Under the pieces are notes generated by a model. The model worked only from the letters and a program-made list of their open reading frames with translations, was not told the origin of the DNA and searched no databases. Below are positions 24,640-35,120 of a DNA stretch of 64,000 nt, in pieces. The DNA lies in assembly GCA_028023455.1 (NCBI GenBank), contig JAQFVV010000002.1:32621725-32685724 (forward strand). Direction: 5' to 3'. This stretch comes from Epiperipatus broadwayi. Lineage: Eukaryota; Onychophora; Udeonychophora; Euonychophora; Peripatidae. How positions within the stretch are numbered: position 1 is the stretch's first letter; every line of letters begins with the position of its first letter. The position numbers and the translations under genes were made by a program.

Positions 24640-25710
24640 GGAATATTGTCATATTCTGAAGAATATTTATTAAAATGCAACAGCAATGATTACAATACGT
24701 AGTTATACCAAAAAGATTAACACTGAAATGGATGTAAACAAGATGATTTCACAACAGTTTTATAAAAAGAATTTTGTGGATTAAAATAGCAAATTAAGAT
24801 AAGAAAAATAAATGGAGATAATTTAAGTTATCTAGAATTATCCAATGATGTAGTTGTTTTTGAAAATAGTGCTTCAGAGCTCCAGGAAATTATGTAAGAG
24901 TTATCAAATGAAATTAATAAAACAATGATAAAAAGATTTAAGTACTTTGCTATATTATTAATATAGATGGAAACATAATAGATTAAAAACTTTTCATAGA
25001 AATAATTTAAAAATAACAGTGCCTGTGGTTTTTAATATGTCTTACAGTTTTTTTTATGGATATGAGATTTGGACACTTAACAGAAGAGCAATACAGAGTC
25101 CTCAGACTATCTAACAAAGTATGAAAAAGATATATGTTGGGAATGACAAGAGGTGATCAAAAACAAAATACATGGATGAGAGATAAAACAGACATTATTG
25201 ACAAAATTAGAGACTGAAATAGAGTTCAATTGGATATATTAATGCTAGAAGAAATAATAGGTGGGCAGTTGTAGTCTTAAATCTGATTTCACGAGATTAT
25301 AAAAGATTTAAAAAGAGATCACATATGAGATGACTTGGATAAAGTAATGAAGTTTGCTGATAAAAGCTAGAAATCAAAAAAATTGAATTAAGCATGTAGG
25401 ATTAAAGATAAATGTTAAAAAGATTCAAACAGTGTACAAAGGATTTTCTCAAAATAAAATAAAATTGGTAATAATGAATTAGAAGTTAATAACTAGAAAT
25501 ACTTGGCCATATTATTAATATAGATGGAAAGATAATGGATTGAAAACTTGGATAGAGGGCTTAAAAGACTTAAAAAGAAACCACATATGAGATGGCTTGG
25601 ATAAAATAAGGAAGTTTGCTGGCAAAAGCTAGAGATCGGAGAAATTGAATTAAGCATGGAGAGACCTTCATTGTACAGTTGATCGATAATAGTTAAAAAC
25701 GATGAGAATG
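24640..25710 (+). mobile_element. RTE-like LINE, degenerate tandem 3' fragments
   Basis: Several blocks match the intact RTE in order: AAAATGCAACAGCAATGATT near 24675, GATGTAGTTGTTTTTG near 24847, GATGGAAACATAATAG near 24965, and the terminal block with CAAGAGATTATAAAAG-like sequence near 25290. A second partial series follows from 25390 and ends in TGGAGAGACCTTCATTG near 25658. The pieces look like two overlapping 5'-truncated copies or one copy with an internal duplication. All frames are broken. Confidence 0.7.
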
Positions 25711-25887
25711 AATTAAATATTTATAAAATTGCTAAATATAAATCCAATTTAAAGATGTTCAAATTTTAATAATATATGGAGAAATAATATATTTATATCT
25801 AAGCTTTCTAAAACACACACATTGGTAATTATAAACATATCAAAATTAGAAAATAACAAATATCTTTATGCTGCTCTTCCATAAAAA

Positions 25888-27082
25888 ATAATCGGAAAAT
25901 AATAAATTCTTTAGAACAGCTATATAAATATCAAATTTTTTTATACATTAAAAGCCTTTTTCAGCACCCGATTTGGTGTCCTTTTCAAATGTTAATAATC
26001 TATTATCAATATATATGTGCTCTACACACAGATAATGAAGTAAAGCCGTAACTATTTCAATAATCTATTATGTAAACAAACTATTTCAGACATAAAACCA
26101 TCTAGTGTTCAATAATGAAATTAAAACAAGCAATAACAATATAAATCATTAAAAAAATAATCAAAACCCGCATATATAAATCCAGTAATTACAAAATAAT
26201 TGACTATATCATAATAATACAATAAATAAAATAAATTACATGCATTTTTTACAATTATATATATGTCAGTTTATATAATTTTCCATTCATTTTTAATTAA
26301 CCAAATTTATAAAAGTCTTGTAAATATTCATACAATTATTTTTAATATAGTATGTTTAATATATTTGTCTTCTTTTTGAATCTTTGATGTAATTTAAACA
26401 TTTACTACTTTTTGTAGCATTATACATTCATTTCTTGAAATATGAGTATAGAATAGATACTACAAAGGGTACTAAATGTTTAAATTACATCAAAGATCCA
26501 AAAAGAAGACAAATATATGAAATATACTGTATTAAAAATAATTTAAATAATTATATGAATATTTTCAAGAATAAATTTGGTTAATTAAAAATGAATGGAA
26601 AATTATATAAATTGACATATATATATATAATTATATTAAATCATGCTTTCACACTTCCAACGTAAAGCTATAACAACAAATTGTTATAGCTTTACGTTGG
26701 AAGTGTGAAAGCACGATTTAATATTATTATATTGAAGACAAACGTAAAGTATAAATATACAGGTTATTACATATATATAATTGTAAAAAATGCATGTAAT
26801 TTATTTATTTATTGTATTGTTATGACATAGTCAAATATTTTGTAATTAATGGATTTATATATGTAGGTTTTGATTTTTTTTAATGATTTATATTATTATT
26901 GTTTATTTTAATTTCATTATTGAACACCATATGGTTTTATGTCTGAAATAGTTCATTAACATAATAGATTATTAACAGTTGAAAAGGGCACCAAATCAGG
27001 TGCTGAAAAAGACTTTTAATGTATAAAAAAATTTGATATTTATATAGTTGTTGTAAAGAATTTATTTTCTGATTATTACTTA
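25888..27082. repeat. Nested foldback structure of about 1.2 kb
   Basis: The outer arms are at 25888-26268 and about 26766-27082, sharing CATTAAAAGYCTTTTTCAGC and ATGCATTTTTTACAATTATA. Inside them lie two further inverted repeats. One spans about 26262-26626, with GATGTAATTTAAACATTTA pairing across a spacer near 26420-26456. The other is a 43-bp hairpin at 26634-26723. The structure looks like foldback elements inserted in or next to one another, or like repeated snap-back events. No coding sequence is present. Confidence 0.75.
26634..26723. repeat. Near-perfect hairpin, 43-bp arms, 4-nt loop
   Basis: AACGTAAAGCTATAACAA at 26659-26676 faces its exact complement from 26681, with loop CAAA at 26677-26680. 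Pairing extends outward to about 26634 and 26723 with a single mismatch. So perfect a stem suggests a recent origin compared with the surrounding decayed repeats. Confidence 0.85.
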
Positions 27083-27589
27083 TATATACTATTTATTAAT
27101 AAAAATATTGAAATACACAAAACTATATTTCAAATTATTTTTCAAATTTTAAAATTCCAAAAAACATTTCTTATTCTTATCTTCTCCTTTTCACTTTCTT
27201 TGCATCTTTCTTCATATATATCAAACGTTTCTATATACTCTACTCATATACACTTCAATGAAATTTTTATATAATTTATTCTTTATTTTATTTTACAGGA
27301 CAGTTGAAACTGTAAGGAAAATAAAGGAGAAATTATATAAAAATTGCATTGAACATGAGGAGAGTATATAGAAGAGTTTGAAAAACATATCTTGACAAGG
27401 AAAATGTAAAAAATATTCATATAGTAATGATTTACTGGAAAGTTATTCTTTGATTGCATCTGCCATTTGTTTATGAAAAAAAATTAAGGATAGATTGTCT
27501 TATTTTTTAAAAAATTGCTAAGCAGAAGTGATTTTTAAATAATATCAAGTAAATTCAGTATGAAGAATGATCAAGTGATGTGATGCACT

Positions 27590-28030
27590 GTGACTTCTTC
27601 TTATACGGAATCAGGGTTCTTTCAGCCACTATGCCCAGAGAAACCTGTTAGCCACTTTATCTTCCCTTTCCATTCCCGCACTAAGTTTTCCCATAATCTG
27701 CTCCATCCCATTTCCACAACATAATCTTTGTCAACTCCATTGCCTTCATATCTAAATCCCTCTTATCTTTTCCCAAACCCAGCATAAAAATCAATAACCC
27801 ACTTTCTGTATAATCACTTTGTTCATATTTAATTTTCCATAACTTCATTATTTGTACTCTTTCTGCTTCCAAGCATTTACATTGAAGTAACAGATGTCTA
27901 ATATTTTCTATGCCTTCCTTATACAACTTGCAGACTAAATCACCCATATTTTTCCATTTACGTGTATATTCCCTTGTTGCTAAAGATCCCGTTCGAGCTT
28001 TAAACAATAAACTACTTTCTTTGCTATTAT
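27590..28030 (-). pseudogene. LINE C-terminal region, copy 1
   Basis: A 108-codon minus-strand frame (27681-28007) contains CKLYKEGIENIRHLLLQCKC followed by a helical region and a final ILWKWDGADYGK. The pattern Cys-x-x-(Cys/Tyr) ... His ... Cys is typical of the zinc-knuckle-like region behind the reverse transcriptase in several LINE clades. In copy 1 the second Cys has become Tyr. No reverse transcriptase domain is present, so this is a 5'-truncated fragment. It is followed without a gap by a second copy, and a third lies at 57590-57895. Confidence 0.65.
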
Positions 28031-28034
28031 CATA

Positions 28035-28470
28035 AATTAACTCGATGTGATGTAATGTATTGTAGCTTCTCCTTAAACGAAGTCAAGAATATCTAAGCAA
28101 TTATGCCCAAATAAACCTGTTAGCCACTTAATTTTCCATTCCCCACTCTAAGTTTTCCCATATTCTGCTCCATCCCACTTCCACAACATAATCTTTGTCA
28201 ACTCTACAGCCTTAATATCTAATTTCCCCTTATCTTTTCCCAAACCCAGCATAAAAACCAACAATTCACTTTCTGTATAATCACTTTTTTCAAATTTATT
28301 CTTCCATAACTTCATTATATGTACCCTTTCTGTTTTCAAACATTTACATTCAATTAACAAATGCCTAATATTTTCTATTCCTTCCTTACATAATTTACAA
28401 AATAAATCACCCATATTTTTCCATTTACATGTATATTCTCTTGTAGCTAAAGATCCCGTTCGATCAACAA
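28035..28470 (-). pseudogene. LINE C-terminal region, copy 2
   Basis: An 88-codon minus-strand frame (28148-28414) contains CKLCKEGIENIRHLLIECKC, so here the full Cys-x-x-Cys ... His ... Cys pattern is intact. It ends in the same LWKWDGAEYGK. It lies head to tail with copy 1, and both end in a related 3' stretch (GAAGTCACAGTGCATCACAT in copy 1). This arrangement suggests a tandem duplication or two insertions at the same place. The upstream edge near 28470 is abrupt. Confidence 0.65.
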
Positions 28471-28604
28471 AGTAAATACATGTAGCGCCACTATGGTCAG
28501 AACTTAACTGTCAAGATTTGTGGAAAAAAATGTATTACTTTGCTATTAATTTACAGGGAAGTATTACCTAATTAATAACACATAACTGTGAAAAAATATA
28601 TATG

Positions 28605-29006
28605 CTAAGTTTTAGAATACGTGTCATGTCTGAACACGATTTTTTTTTTATTGTTTTTTTTTTTTAATATTTTTATTTTATATAAAGTGTAGACAACAAA
28701 AAAATCTAGTATAAATTGATTTACATTTTTAATAGTAACTTCCTGAGTGTTTTGATAATGTTGTGATCCAGTCCATGTGGATAGGTAGATTTCTTTGGGT
28801 GCAAGAAGCTTATCTTTTTTTCGAATAGAATTAAATGTATTTTTAATAAAAAGTTGTAAGTCCAATGGAGAATTAGTTATAAATGAAACTTTTTTATGCT
28901 TTCGTTTTCGCATAATCATAATAAAGCTAAAGTAGTCTAATTTCTGCCCGATTACATGTTTAATAGAAATCATGACAAAACTTTCCAATCGGGTTCTGGC
29001 CATCAA
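28605..29006 (-). CDS. Unidentified ORF, possibly a first exon
   Basis: A 133-codon minus-strand frame opens at ATGATGGCC. The first 95 codons have mixed composition (TRLESFVMISIKHVIGQ, then DLQLFIKNTFNSI, then YLSTWTGSQHY). The last 35 are low-complexity Lys/Ile-rich sequence from an AT-rich stretch, so any real coding part probably ends before about 28720. No GT donor of consensus form was found there. The start lies beside the CpG-enriched interval that precedes the potassium channel exon, which would suit a divergently transcribed neighbour. I do not recognise the family. It may be a chance frame. Confidence 0.3.
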   Translation of the reverse strand: MMARTRLESFVMISIKHVIGQKLDYFSFIMIMRKRKHKKVSFITNSPLDLQLFIKNTFNSIRKKDKLLAPKEIYLSTWTGSQHYQNTQEVTIKNVNQFILDFFVVYTLYKIKILKKKNNKKKIVFRHDTYSKT

Positions 29007-29019
29007 GTTTTAATAAAAT

Positions 29020-30160
29020 TTAATTTTGAAAAATTATTGTCGCCGCTTACAACTATCTCCGATAACGATATGTCAAATTAATTCAATCATTCTGAAATTT
29101 TATACATGATGTATATTCGTTGTAAAAATGTTACTGTATTCTCATCAAGCCATTTTGATATATACGCATGTATTTTAATTTGAGATCAAAGTCAACTGTT
29201 AGACAACGAACTGAAATTATCGCAAAGTTTGGTGTTCGGCAATTACCATGGGGTATCAACACTTTACGGCGCGACATTCAATACCCCATTATTTTAAATG
29301 ATTTTTAAAAAGTACAATGAAATTTTATTATGTAAAAATTGAACCAATGTTATTCTAAAGTCTGATTTTAACCGAGAAGAAATGATGAACTTTTTATTAT
29401 TTATTTTTCGTATTTTTTAGGAATAGGATGTTTGCCTTTACCACCAAATCTCGATGCCCCAAATACCGGTCCTGGTTAAATGTATATATTAATTAAAGTC
29501 TAATTTATCAACATTTAAACATTATTTTATCATTAATGTAAGAATGAGCTGTATAAAATAGATTATTGGTCATATCAAACCGAACAAAAATAGTAGGAAC
29601 GTAATTAAATACTGTATATAATTGTAATAATCTGATTTAACGAGTCTATTTAAAACTATACATATATGAATTAAAAATCTTGTAAAATCCACAAACTTGA
29701 CAACACTATTTTAAAAATACATTAGAAACTGAATCATTTTAAATTTAGCTTATTTGGGGTTAACATTCACAATGAGCGTTTGAATTTTCCGCCATTTTTA
29801 AGTTAGCAACCCATAACGTTAAAAACCCTTCACTAAGTTCTCATTTTATCTTTTAAAATATTTTTAGTTTTGTAAATCCAAGCATTTTTATACTTCATTT
29901 TAAGTACCATATATGTGGTTGTGAAGCAACAAATATATTTTTGTTTAGAATAAATGAAAAAATATATGAAAAAAGTATGTTAGGCAGAGCTATTAACAAT
30001 GTTTTTCGGAGACTAAGTGACCGCTTGGAACGCTTTAATCGCACTACTTTTTCCCGCAGCTGCCTTTACAACTGGATATTGGTGCGTTTTCTCGCCTAGT
30101 TATCCGCCGATTTGAAGTGGAAAAAGGGGGAAAAAATAATTCAATGCATACAACTTCTAA
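29020..30160. promoter_or_regulatory. CpG-enriched, repeat-poor promoter/5' UTR candidate
   Basis: CpG dinucleotides cluster at 29040-29070, 29230-29275, and especially 30006-30115 (about nine in 110 bp), against a background in which CpG is rare. No interspersed repeat copy was recognised in the interval. It directly precedes the potassium channel start codon at 30161. The last part is probably 5' UTR; a clear TATA box or initiator was not identified. The interval could serve both the plus-strand channel gene and a minus-strand neighbour. Confidence 0.45.
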
Positions 30161-30365
30161 ATGTTTAACAGAAAAATTCAACCATTAAATATGGTTATAA
30201 GTAGGAGTAATTTCCGTTTAGTAGTTCTTCTTGGATTCTATGTTTTATATTTGGTAATCGGTGCTTCTATTTTTGCGGCAATTGAATCCCCCAAGGAAAC
30301 AGAGAATATCAAAGCTTTACGAAAAACGAGAGCTTTATTTTTAAGAAAACATCCATGCGTTAAAG
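30161..30365 (+). CDS. First coding exon of a TWIK/KCNK-type two-pore potassium channel
   Basis: The exon encodes 68 residues plus one base and ends at a consensus donor (AAAG then GTAAGT at 30366). Residues about 20-42 form the first transmembrane helix (VVLLGFYVLYLVIGASIFAA). They are followed by IESPKE, which matches the Ala/Ser-x-(I/V)-E-x-P pattern after TM1 in TWIK channels. Next is the start of the extracellular cap, KTRALFLRKHPC. The Cys aligns with the cap Cys that forms the inter-subunit disulfide in KCNK1. The channels are dimers in the plasma membrane that carry background K+ current. Start choice: the ATG at 30161 lies 11 codons before a second ATG, which could also be used. Pore, TM2-TM4 and C-terminus are not in this exon. 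Confidence 0.85.
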
Positions 30366-31205
30366 GTAAGTAATATCAGTATTAATTTTTACCTGTTTAA
30401 TTTATCTGATAGACTGTCATGCCCTAAAAGCGTAAATAGAATTTTTTTTTTTTGACAACTCCATTGATGGAGATAAGAAATTAGAATTTCATTTAACATC
30501 ATCTGTTAAATACCGCACTCATATGGTTAACGCTTTTAATGCTGTGCACAATACCTACATTGTATTCTTTATTACATTATCGTTTTATAATGCTTACCAA
30601 AAATAAATGACTTTATATATTATATTTTTTGTCGTACACAGAGTTACTCCATCTGGAAACAACAATCATCGAATGATGTACTCTTCCACATTATCAAACC
30701 TTTTAATATATTGCTACCATATTGCTAAATTATTATGGTATTTTGGAATCGAATGCTAAAATAAATAATTAAAAAAAACAACTTCTTTTTATTTAATATC
30801 TGACAGATGATCTGATATATATTTTTTAATCAAAAAGAAAGAAAAAATATCTTGTACTCCTTTTGCAAGCTTTTGATTCTTTTTATTATTATTATTATTT
30901 ATTTTTTAACACTTAATGTCAAGATTTTTTTTTTTCTCTGTTCATGTTGTTAGCATGTATATTATTATGATAATGCCCATAAGCTGAGACTTTTAGCATT
31001 ATAGGTAATGTATATTGTCATTATTATATTTTAAAATTTGAGATGCTAAGTTAAATTGGATTAAGGAGGTAGTAAGCAATGACATAGTATCACGACATCG
31101 ATCAAGCATTTTTTTATTGACTAGTCCTACTAATCTGCCTTTAAATAGAAAACATACAACACCTATATATATATTAGAAACATATAAGGCATGTTGTAAA
31201 AAGTT
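30366..31205. other. Start of the presumed large first intron, nothing recognised
   Basis: After the GTAAGT donor the sequence is AT-rich with short poly-T runs and a (TTA)n patch near 30885. No repeat family, RNA gene or exon was recognised. From here to 44449 the sequence would be intron 1 if the exon candidate at 44450 is right. It holds the RTE, SINE and family F copies listed separately. Confidence 0.4.
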
Positions 31206-31209
31206 CTTA

Positions 31210-31690
31210 ATCAGAATTTGAAAATTTGCAATATGCAGACAGCTGAATAGTTAATTGGAAGGGTGAGAAGATTGTTTCCTGTCCAGTAAAGTTTAAAGAA
31301 TTGTTATCTTGATATAAACCGAGCACATTATATATATATGTGTGTGGGAGATTATGATTTGTTCCATCTGATGAATGCTGGTTCTGCACGAAATAAGTAT
31401 AATGGGGATCATCTATTGGTAGTAGTGGAGATAGTGTACTGCCACTGCTAGAGACACCATTTCTGCATAAACATGCAGAAATATCCACAGTAGGGTCCAT
31501 CCACTAGATGGCGCTGTTCATCATACATAAGCACAGGAACATTCCATCAGCTAGCTGGCACCAAAGCTGCTACCCATCTATCTTTTTCATATGTATGTAA
31601 TCGTATGTATTGGTTGCTTGAGATGGAGTGGAGGATGAATATAGACTGAAAAATTCCAAGTTCAAATCCCCCTTCTTACATATGTAAGAA
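31210..31690 (+). repeat. Interspersed repeat family X, copy 2
   Basis: It matches 13620-13960 (opposite strand) and 46860-47195. Landmarks are GGGAGATTATGATTTG, AATGCTGGTTCTGCACG, TTGCTTGAGATGGAGTGG and AAGTTCAAATCCCC near 31660. A GC-richer stretch at about 31420-31590 is absent from copy 1 and may be a separate insertion. The minus-strand 97-codon frame here is not recognised and is probably chance. Confidence 0.5.
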
Positions 31691-31734
31691 ACATTTAGTG
31701 TAAGCAAATTAAATATACAGACATTTATATATAA

Positions 31735-31793
31735 ATTGAACTTGGAGAGACCTTTATCCTGCAGTCGATTGATAATAAATGAAAATGATGATC
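31735..31793 (+). mobile_element. RTE-like LINE, isolated 3' terminal fragment
   Basis: CTTGGAGAGACC at about 31741 leads into TGCAGTCGATTGATAATAA and a trinucleotide-like tail with AATGATGATC. This matches the last 60 bp of the intact RTE. It lies about 30 bp upstream of the near-intact copy and in the same orientation, so it may be a very short 5'-truncated insertion that later served as part of the target. Confidence 0.7.
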
Positions 31794-32112
31794 ATATATA
31801 TAGATGTTTATAAGCACTAAGGCTGCAGAAAGGAGTTTGCTATTAACTGAAAGGAGACCCTTTGATTCCTCTTGGAGGCCTTAAAGGAACCGAGCAGGGC
31901 AAATTCCTAATGTCCACTCCATACGTTCTTGTCGTTGCAGCTGTTATTACTATATGTTTATTCATATAGTATACGAACATGGATGGGCTGCTCACCAACA
32001 TGCATTAGCCAGCGTGGTGAGTTTATTGGCTTTTTACCTCTGAGTTTAAGATCCAGAAACACCTTGGTCTTTCTTCTCAGTGCCTGATAAGGCAGAATGA
32101 ATGTTTGTGTAA

Positions 32113-33063
32113 ATGATAAAGATTTTTCCCAATTATACAATTATGACAGACAAAAATAAAGCATGGCCCTTAATCCCAGGAGGCTGTAAAGTCACCAACC
32201 AAGGCAGCGGTTGGTGGCCGAAGGCGGAGGGTGCTAAGAATATCCTGGAGGCGGACCCAGGCTGCCATTTGATGACGACTTTTTATTTAGGTACTTACAA
32301 CTGCAGATCACTTTCAAGTGAAGGAAGATTGCAAGAATTAGAAGAAGAACTCTCTTATATTAAATGGGATATTATTGGACTTTGTGAAGTTAGAAGAAAA
32401 GGTGAAGAGACAATTGATTTAAAAAGTGGACATATGCTCTATTATAAAGGCACAAATATTGGAAATACAAGTGGAGTAGGATTCATTCTAAATAAAAAGT
32501 GGAAGAACAATATTGTGGAGATTGATGGTGTATCAGACAGAGTGGCAAGATTAGTTATACAACTTAATAGCAGATATCAAATGCAGATAATTCAGGTTTA
32601 TGCCCAAACAAGTTCTCACAGTGATGAAGTAGTAGAAGATTTTTATATGGATGTACAAAAGGCTTTTGATCAGAGTAAACAACATTTTAAAATTGTTATG
32701 GGAGATTTTAATGCTAGAATTGGTAAACAAATGAAAGATGAAAGTGTTGTAGGTAATTTTGGTTATGGTAATAGAAATGAGAGAGGACATAGACTTGTGG
32801 AGTTTGCAGAGAAGGAAAAACTTTATATTATGAATTCTTTTTTTGAGAAAAATGTTAGAAGGAAATGGACATGGAAGCATCCAAATGAAGGTACAGCAGA
32901 ATTGGATTATATTTTGACTAACAGGAAATACATATTTCAAGATTGTAATGTTCTTAATAAATTTAACACAGGAAGTGATCATCGATTAGTAAGGGGTAAG
33001 ATACATGTTAATGTAAAACTAGAGAGACAAAAATTATTAAGAAAAACAGATATTTACAGTTGA
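32113..33063 (+). CDS. RTE endonuclease (N-terminal half of the EN-RT polyprotein)
   Basis: This 316-codon frame holds an exonuclease/endonuclease/phosphatase-fold nuclease that nicks target DNA to prime reverse transcription. Visible motifs in order are GTYNCRSL (about residue 60), [10 protein letters not shown] with the metal-binding Glu (about 93-102), [15 protein letters not shown] with catalytic Asp and Asn (about 195), [16 protein letters not shown], and GSDHRLV with the Asp-His pair (about 286). All key residues are present. The true start may be the ATG at 32113 or the one at 32143. The frame ends at TGA 33061-33063, but the next frame is open through this point, so the stop is caused by a one-base indel. 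In an undamaged element this region would be fused to the following reverse transcriptase. Confidence 0.9.
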   Translation: MIKIFPNYTIMTDKNKAWPLIPGGCKVTNQGSGWWPKAEGAKNILEADPGCHLMTTFYLGTYNCRSLSSEGRLQELEEELSYIKWDIIGLCEVRRKGEETIDLKSGHMLYYKGTNIGNTSGVGFILNKKWKNNIVEIDGVSDRVARLVIQLNSRYQMQIIQVYAQTSSHSDEVVEDFYMDVQKAFDQSKQHFKIVMGDFNARIGKQMKDESVVGNFGYGNRNERGHRLVEFAEKEKLYIMNSFFEKNVRRKWTWKHPNEGTAELDYILTNRKYIFQDCNVLNKFNTGSDHRLVRGKIHVNVKLERQKLLRKTDIYS

Positions 33064-33154
33064 TATTCCTAATCTTCAGAAACATTCTAATGAATTTAAA
33101 TTAGAACTTACAAATCGGTTTCAAGTATTAGTAGATTTTGAACATGATTCAGAT

Positions 33155-35101
33155 TTGAATGAAATTAATATGAAAATAACTGATACACTTTTAAAAACTG
33201 CAACAAAGATAGCTGGTAGAAAAAAGCAGCAATTGACTAATAAAATTTCTACTGAGACTAGAGAACTTATGAAGAAAAGAAGGAATATGAAGATATGCAA
33301 GAATGATGCATTAAAAAGAATTGAATATCTCGAATTTTGTAAAATGGTGCGGAAAAGAGTTGAAAATGATATAAGAAAGTATAACTGTGAACTAGCAAGA
33401 AAAGCTGTAGAAGAAAATAAAAGTCTTAAGAATGTAAAACAACATTTTGGTATTGGTAGGAAATTTATATCTGCAAAAAGGAAAAAAGATGAAATTATTA
33501 CTAAAAAGAGGGATGACATTATGAAATTGGTAGAAGATTTTTATCAAGAATTATATAGTAATAAAGAACAAGTACCTCCTATATCTATTACATCTTCCGA
33601 ATTGCCCAGAATTTTAAATGAAGAAGTGAGAAATGCAATTAAATGTATGAAAAAAGGAAAGGCTCCAGGTAATGATGGAATTATAATTGATATATTAAAA
33701 GAAGCAGGTGAAGAAACAGAAAAAATATTAGCAAAGTTATATACCAAATGTCTAAATGATAAAGATGTACCGGATGATTGGAAGAATGCAGTAATAATAT
33801 TAATATTTAAAAAAGGTGATAAAGAAGATATTAGAAATTACAGACCTATCAGCCTTTTATCAGTTTTATATAAAATTTTTACCAAGATAATTACAACTCG
33901 TCTACAGAGAACCTTGGATTTTCACCAACCAAGAGAACAAGCTCGATTTAAAAGTGGTTTTAGTACAGTAGATCATATTCAAGTATTGAGAGAAGTTATA
34001 GAAAGGACAAATGAATATGAGTTGTCATTATGTTTTGGATTTGTAGATTATGAAAAGGCATTTGATTCTATAAACATTTCTTCAGTGATTAAAGCATTGG
34101 ATCATCAAGGTATAGATCCAGGATATTGTCATATTTTAAAGAATATTTATAAAAATGCAACAGCAACAATTAGATTACATAATGATACTGGGAAAGTCAA
34201 CATTGAGAAAGGTGTAAGACAAGGTGACTCCATATCTCCAAAACTTTTTACAGCAGTGCTGCAAGAAGTATTTTGTGGATTAAAATGGGAAACTAAAGGA
34301 GTGAAAGTAAATGGAGATTATTTAAGTCATTTAGATTTCGCAGATGATGTAGTTGTTTTTGCAAATAATGCTTCCGAGCTGCAGGAAATATTGCAGGAGT
34401 TATCAGATGAAAGTAGGAAAGTAGGACTAAAGATAAATGTTAAAAAGACTAAAGTAATGTTTAATCGATTTGCTCCAAATATGAAAATAAAGATTGATTA
34501 TGATGAATTAGAAGAAGTTAAGAGTTACAAATACCTTGATCAGATTATTAATACAGATGGAAACATAATAGAGGAAATTAATCATAGAATTAAACTTGGT
34601 TGGAGTGCTTTTGGTAGAAATAACTTGATATTAAAAGGAAATATGCCTATGTGTTTGAAAAGAAAGGTTTTTAACAAATGTGTTTTACCAGTTCTTACTT
34701 ATGGATCTGAGACTTGGACACTTAATAGAAGATCAATACAGAGACTTCAGACCACTCAAAGAAGTATGGAGAGATGTATGTTGGGAGTAACAAGAAGAGA
34801 TCGAAAATGCAATGTATGGGTAAGAGAACAAACAGGTGTTACTGACCTCATTGAAAAAATTAAAAGATTGAAGTGGAGTTGGGCTGGACATATTGCTAGA
34901 AGAGATGATAATAGATGGACAATTGAAATTTTAAACTGGATTCCAAGAGATTGTAAAAGACCCAGAAGGAGACCATATGTAAGATGGATGGATGAAATAA
35001 GAAAATGTGTAGGGGTGATGTGGAGAAGAGAAGCTAAAGATCGGAGAAGATGGATTAAACTTGGAGAGACCTTCATCCTGCAGTGGATTGATAATGGTTG
35101 A
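33155..35101 (+). CDS. RTE reverse transcriptase (C-terminal half of the EN-RT polyprotein)
   Basis: The 648-codon frame is uninterrupted and is actually open from about 33050, before its first ATG at 33155. It encodes the LINE reverse transcriptase. Motifs in order are GKAPGNDGI, the [14 protein letters not shown] block, [11 protein letters not shown] with the first catalytic Asp (about residue 300), [13 protein letters not shown], and [11 protein letters not shown] with the catalytic Asp pair (about 393). These are followed by [12 protein letters not shown] and [13 protein letters not shown]. The C-terminal part has the RTE-type [26 protein letters not shown] and VRWMDEIRK blocks. All catalytic residues are intact. 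The protein would lack its endonuclease unless the frameshift is bypassed. Confidence 0.92.
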   Translation: MNEINMKITDTLLKTATKIAGRKKQQLTNKISTETRELMKKRRNMKICKNDALKRIEYLEFCKMVRKRVENDIRKYNCELARKAVEENKSLKNVKQHFGIGRKFISAKRKKDEIITKKRDDIMKLVEDFYQELYSNKEQVPPISITSSELPRILNEEVRNAIKCMKKGKAPGNDGIIIDILKEAGEETEKILAKLYTKCLNDKDVPDDWKNAVIILIFKKGDKEDIRNYRPISLLSVLYKIFTKIITTRLQRTLDFHQPREQARFKSGFSTVDHIQVLREVIERTNEYELSLCFGFVDYEKAFDSINISSVIKALDHQGIDPGYCHILKNIYKNATATIRLHNDTGKVNIEKGVRQGDSISPKLFTAVLQEVFCGLKWETKGVKVNGDYLSHLDFADDVVVFANNASELQEILQELSDESRKVGLKINVKKTKVMFNRFAPNMKIKIDYDELEEVKSYKYLDQIINTDGNIIEEINHRIKLGWSAFGRNNLILKGNMPMCLKRKVFNKCVLPVLTYGSETWTLNRRSIQRLQTTQRSMERCMLGVTRRDRKCNVWVREQTGVTDLIEKIKRLKWSWAGHIARRDDNRWTIEILNWIPRDCKRPRRRPYVRWMDEIRKCVGVMWRREAKDRRRWIKLGETFILQWIDNG

Positions 35102-35120
35102 TAATGATGATGATGAAGCA

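Larger units (their letters stand above)
31825..35120 (+). mobile_element. Near-intact RTE-like non-LTR retrotransposon
   Basis: About 3.3 kb. It has a 5' leader (31825-32112) conserved in the two old minus-strand copies, an apurinic-type endonuclease ORF, a reverse transcriptase ORF, and a very short 3' end. The 3' end finishes in TGATAATGATGATGATG after CAGTGGATTGATAATGG. A trinucleotide repeat tail rather than poly-A is typical of RTE-clade elements. The only obvious coding lesion is a single-base frameshift between about 33045 and 33060. That suggests a recent insertion. No target duplication was resolved. Confidence 0.9.

Noticed and set aside
32551-32982. A 143-codon minus-strand frame and similar antisense frames at 33121-33519 and 34756-35139
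   Set aside because: These are shadows of the RTE endonuclease and reverse transcriptase genes on the plus strand.
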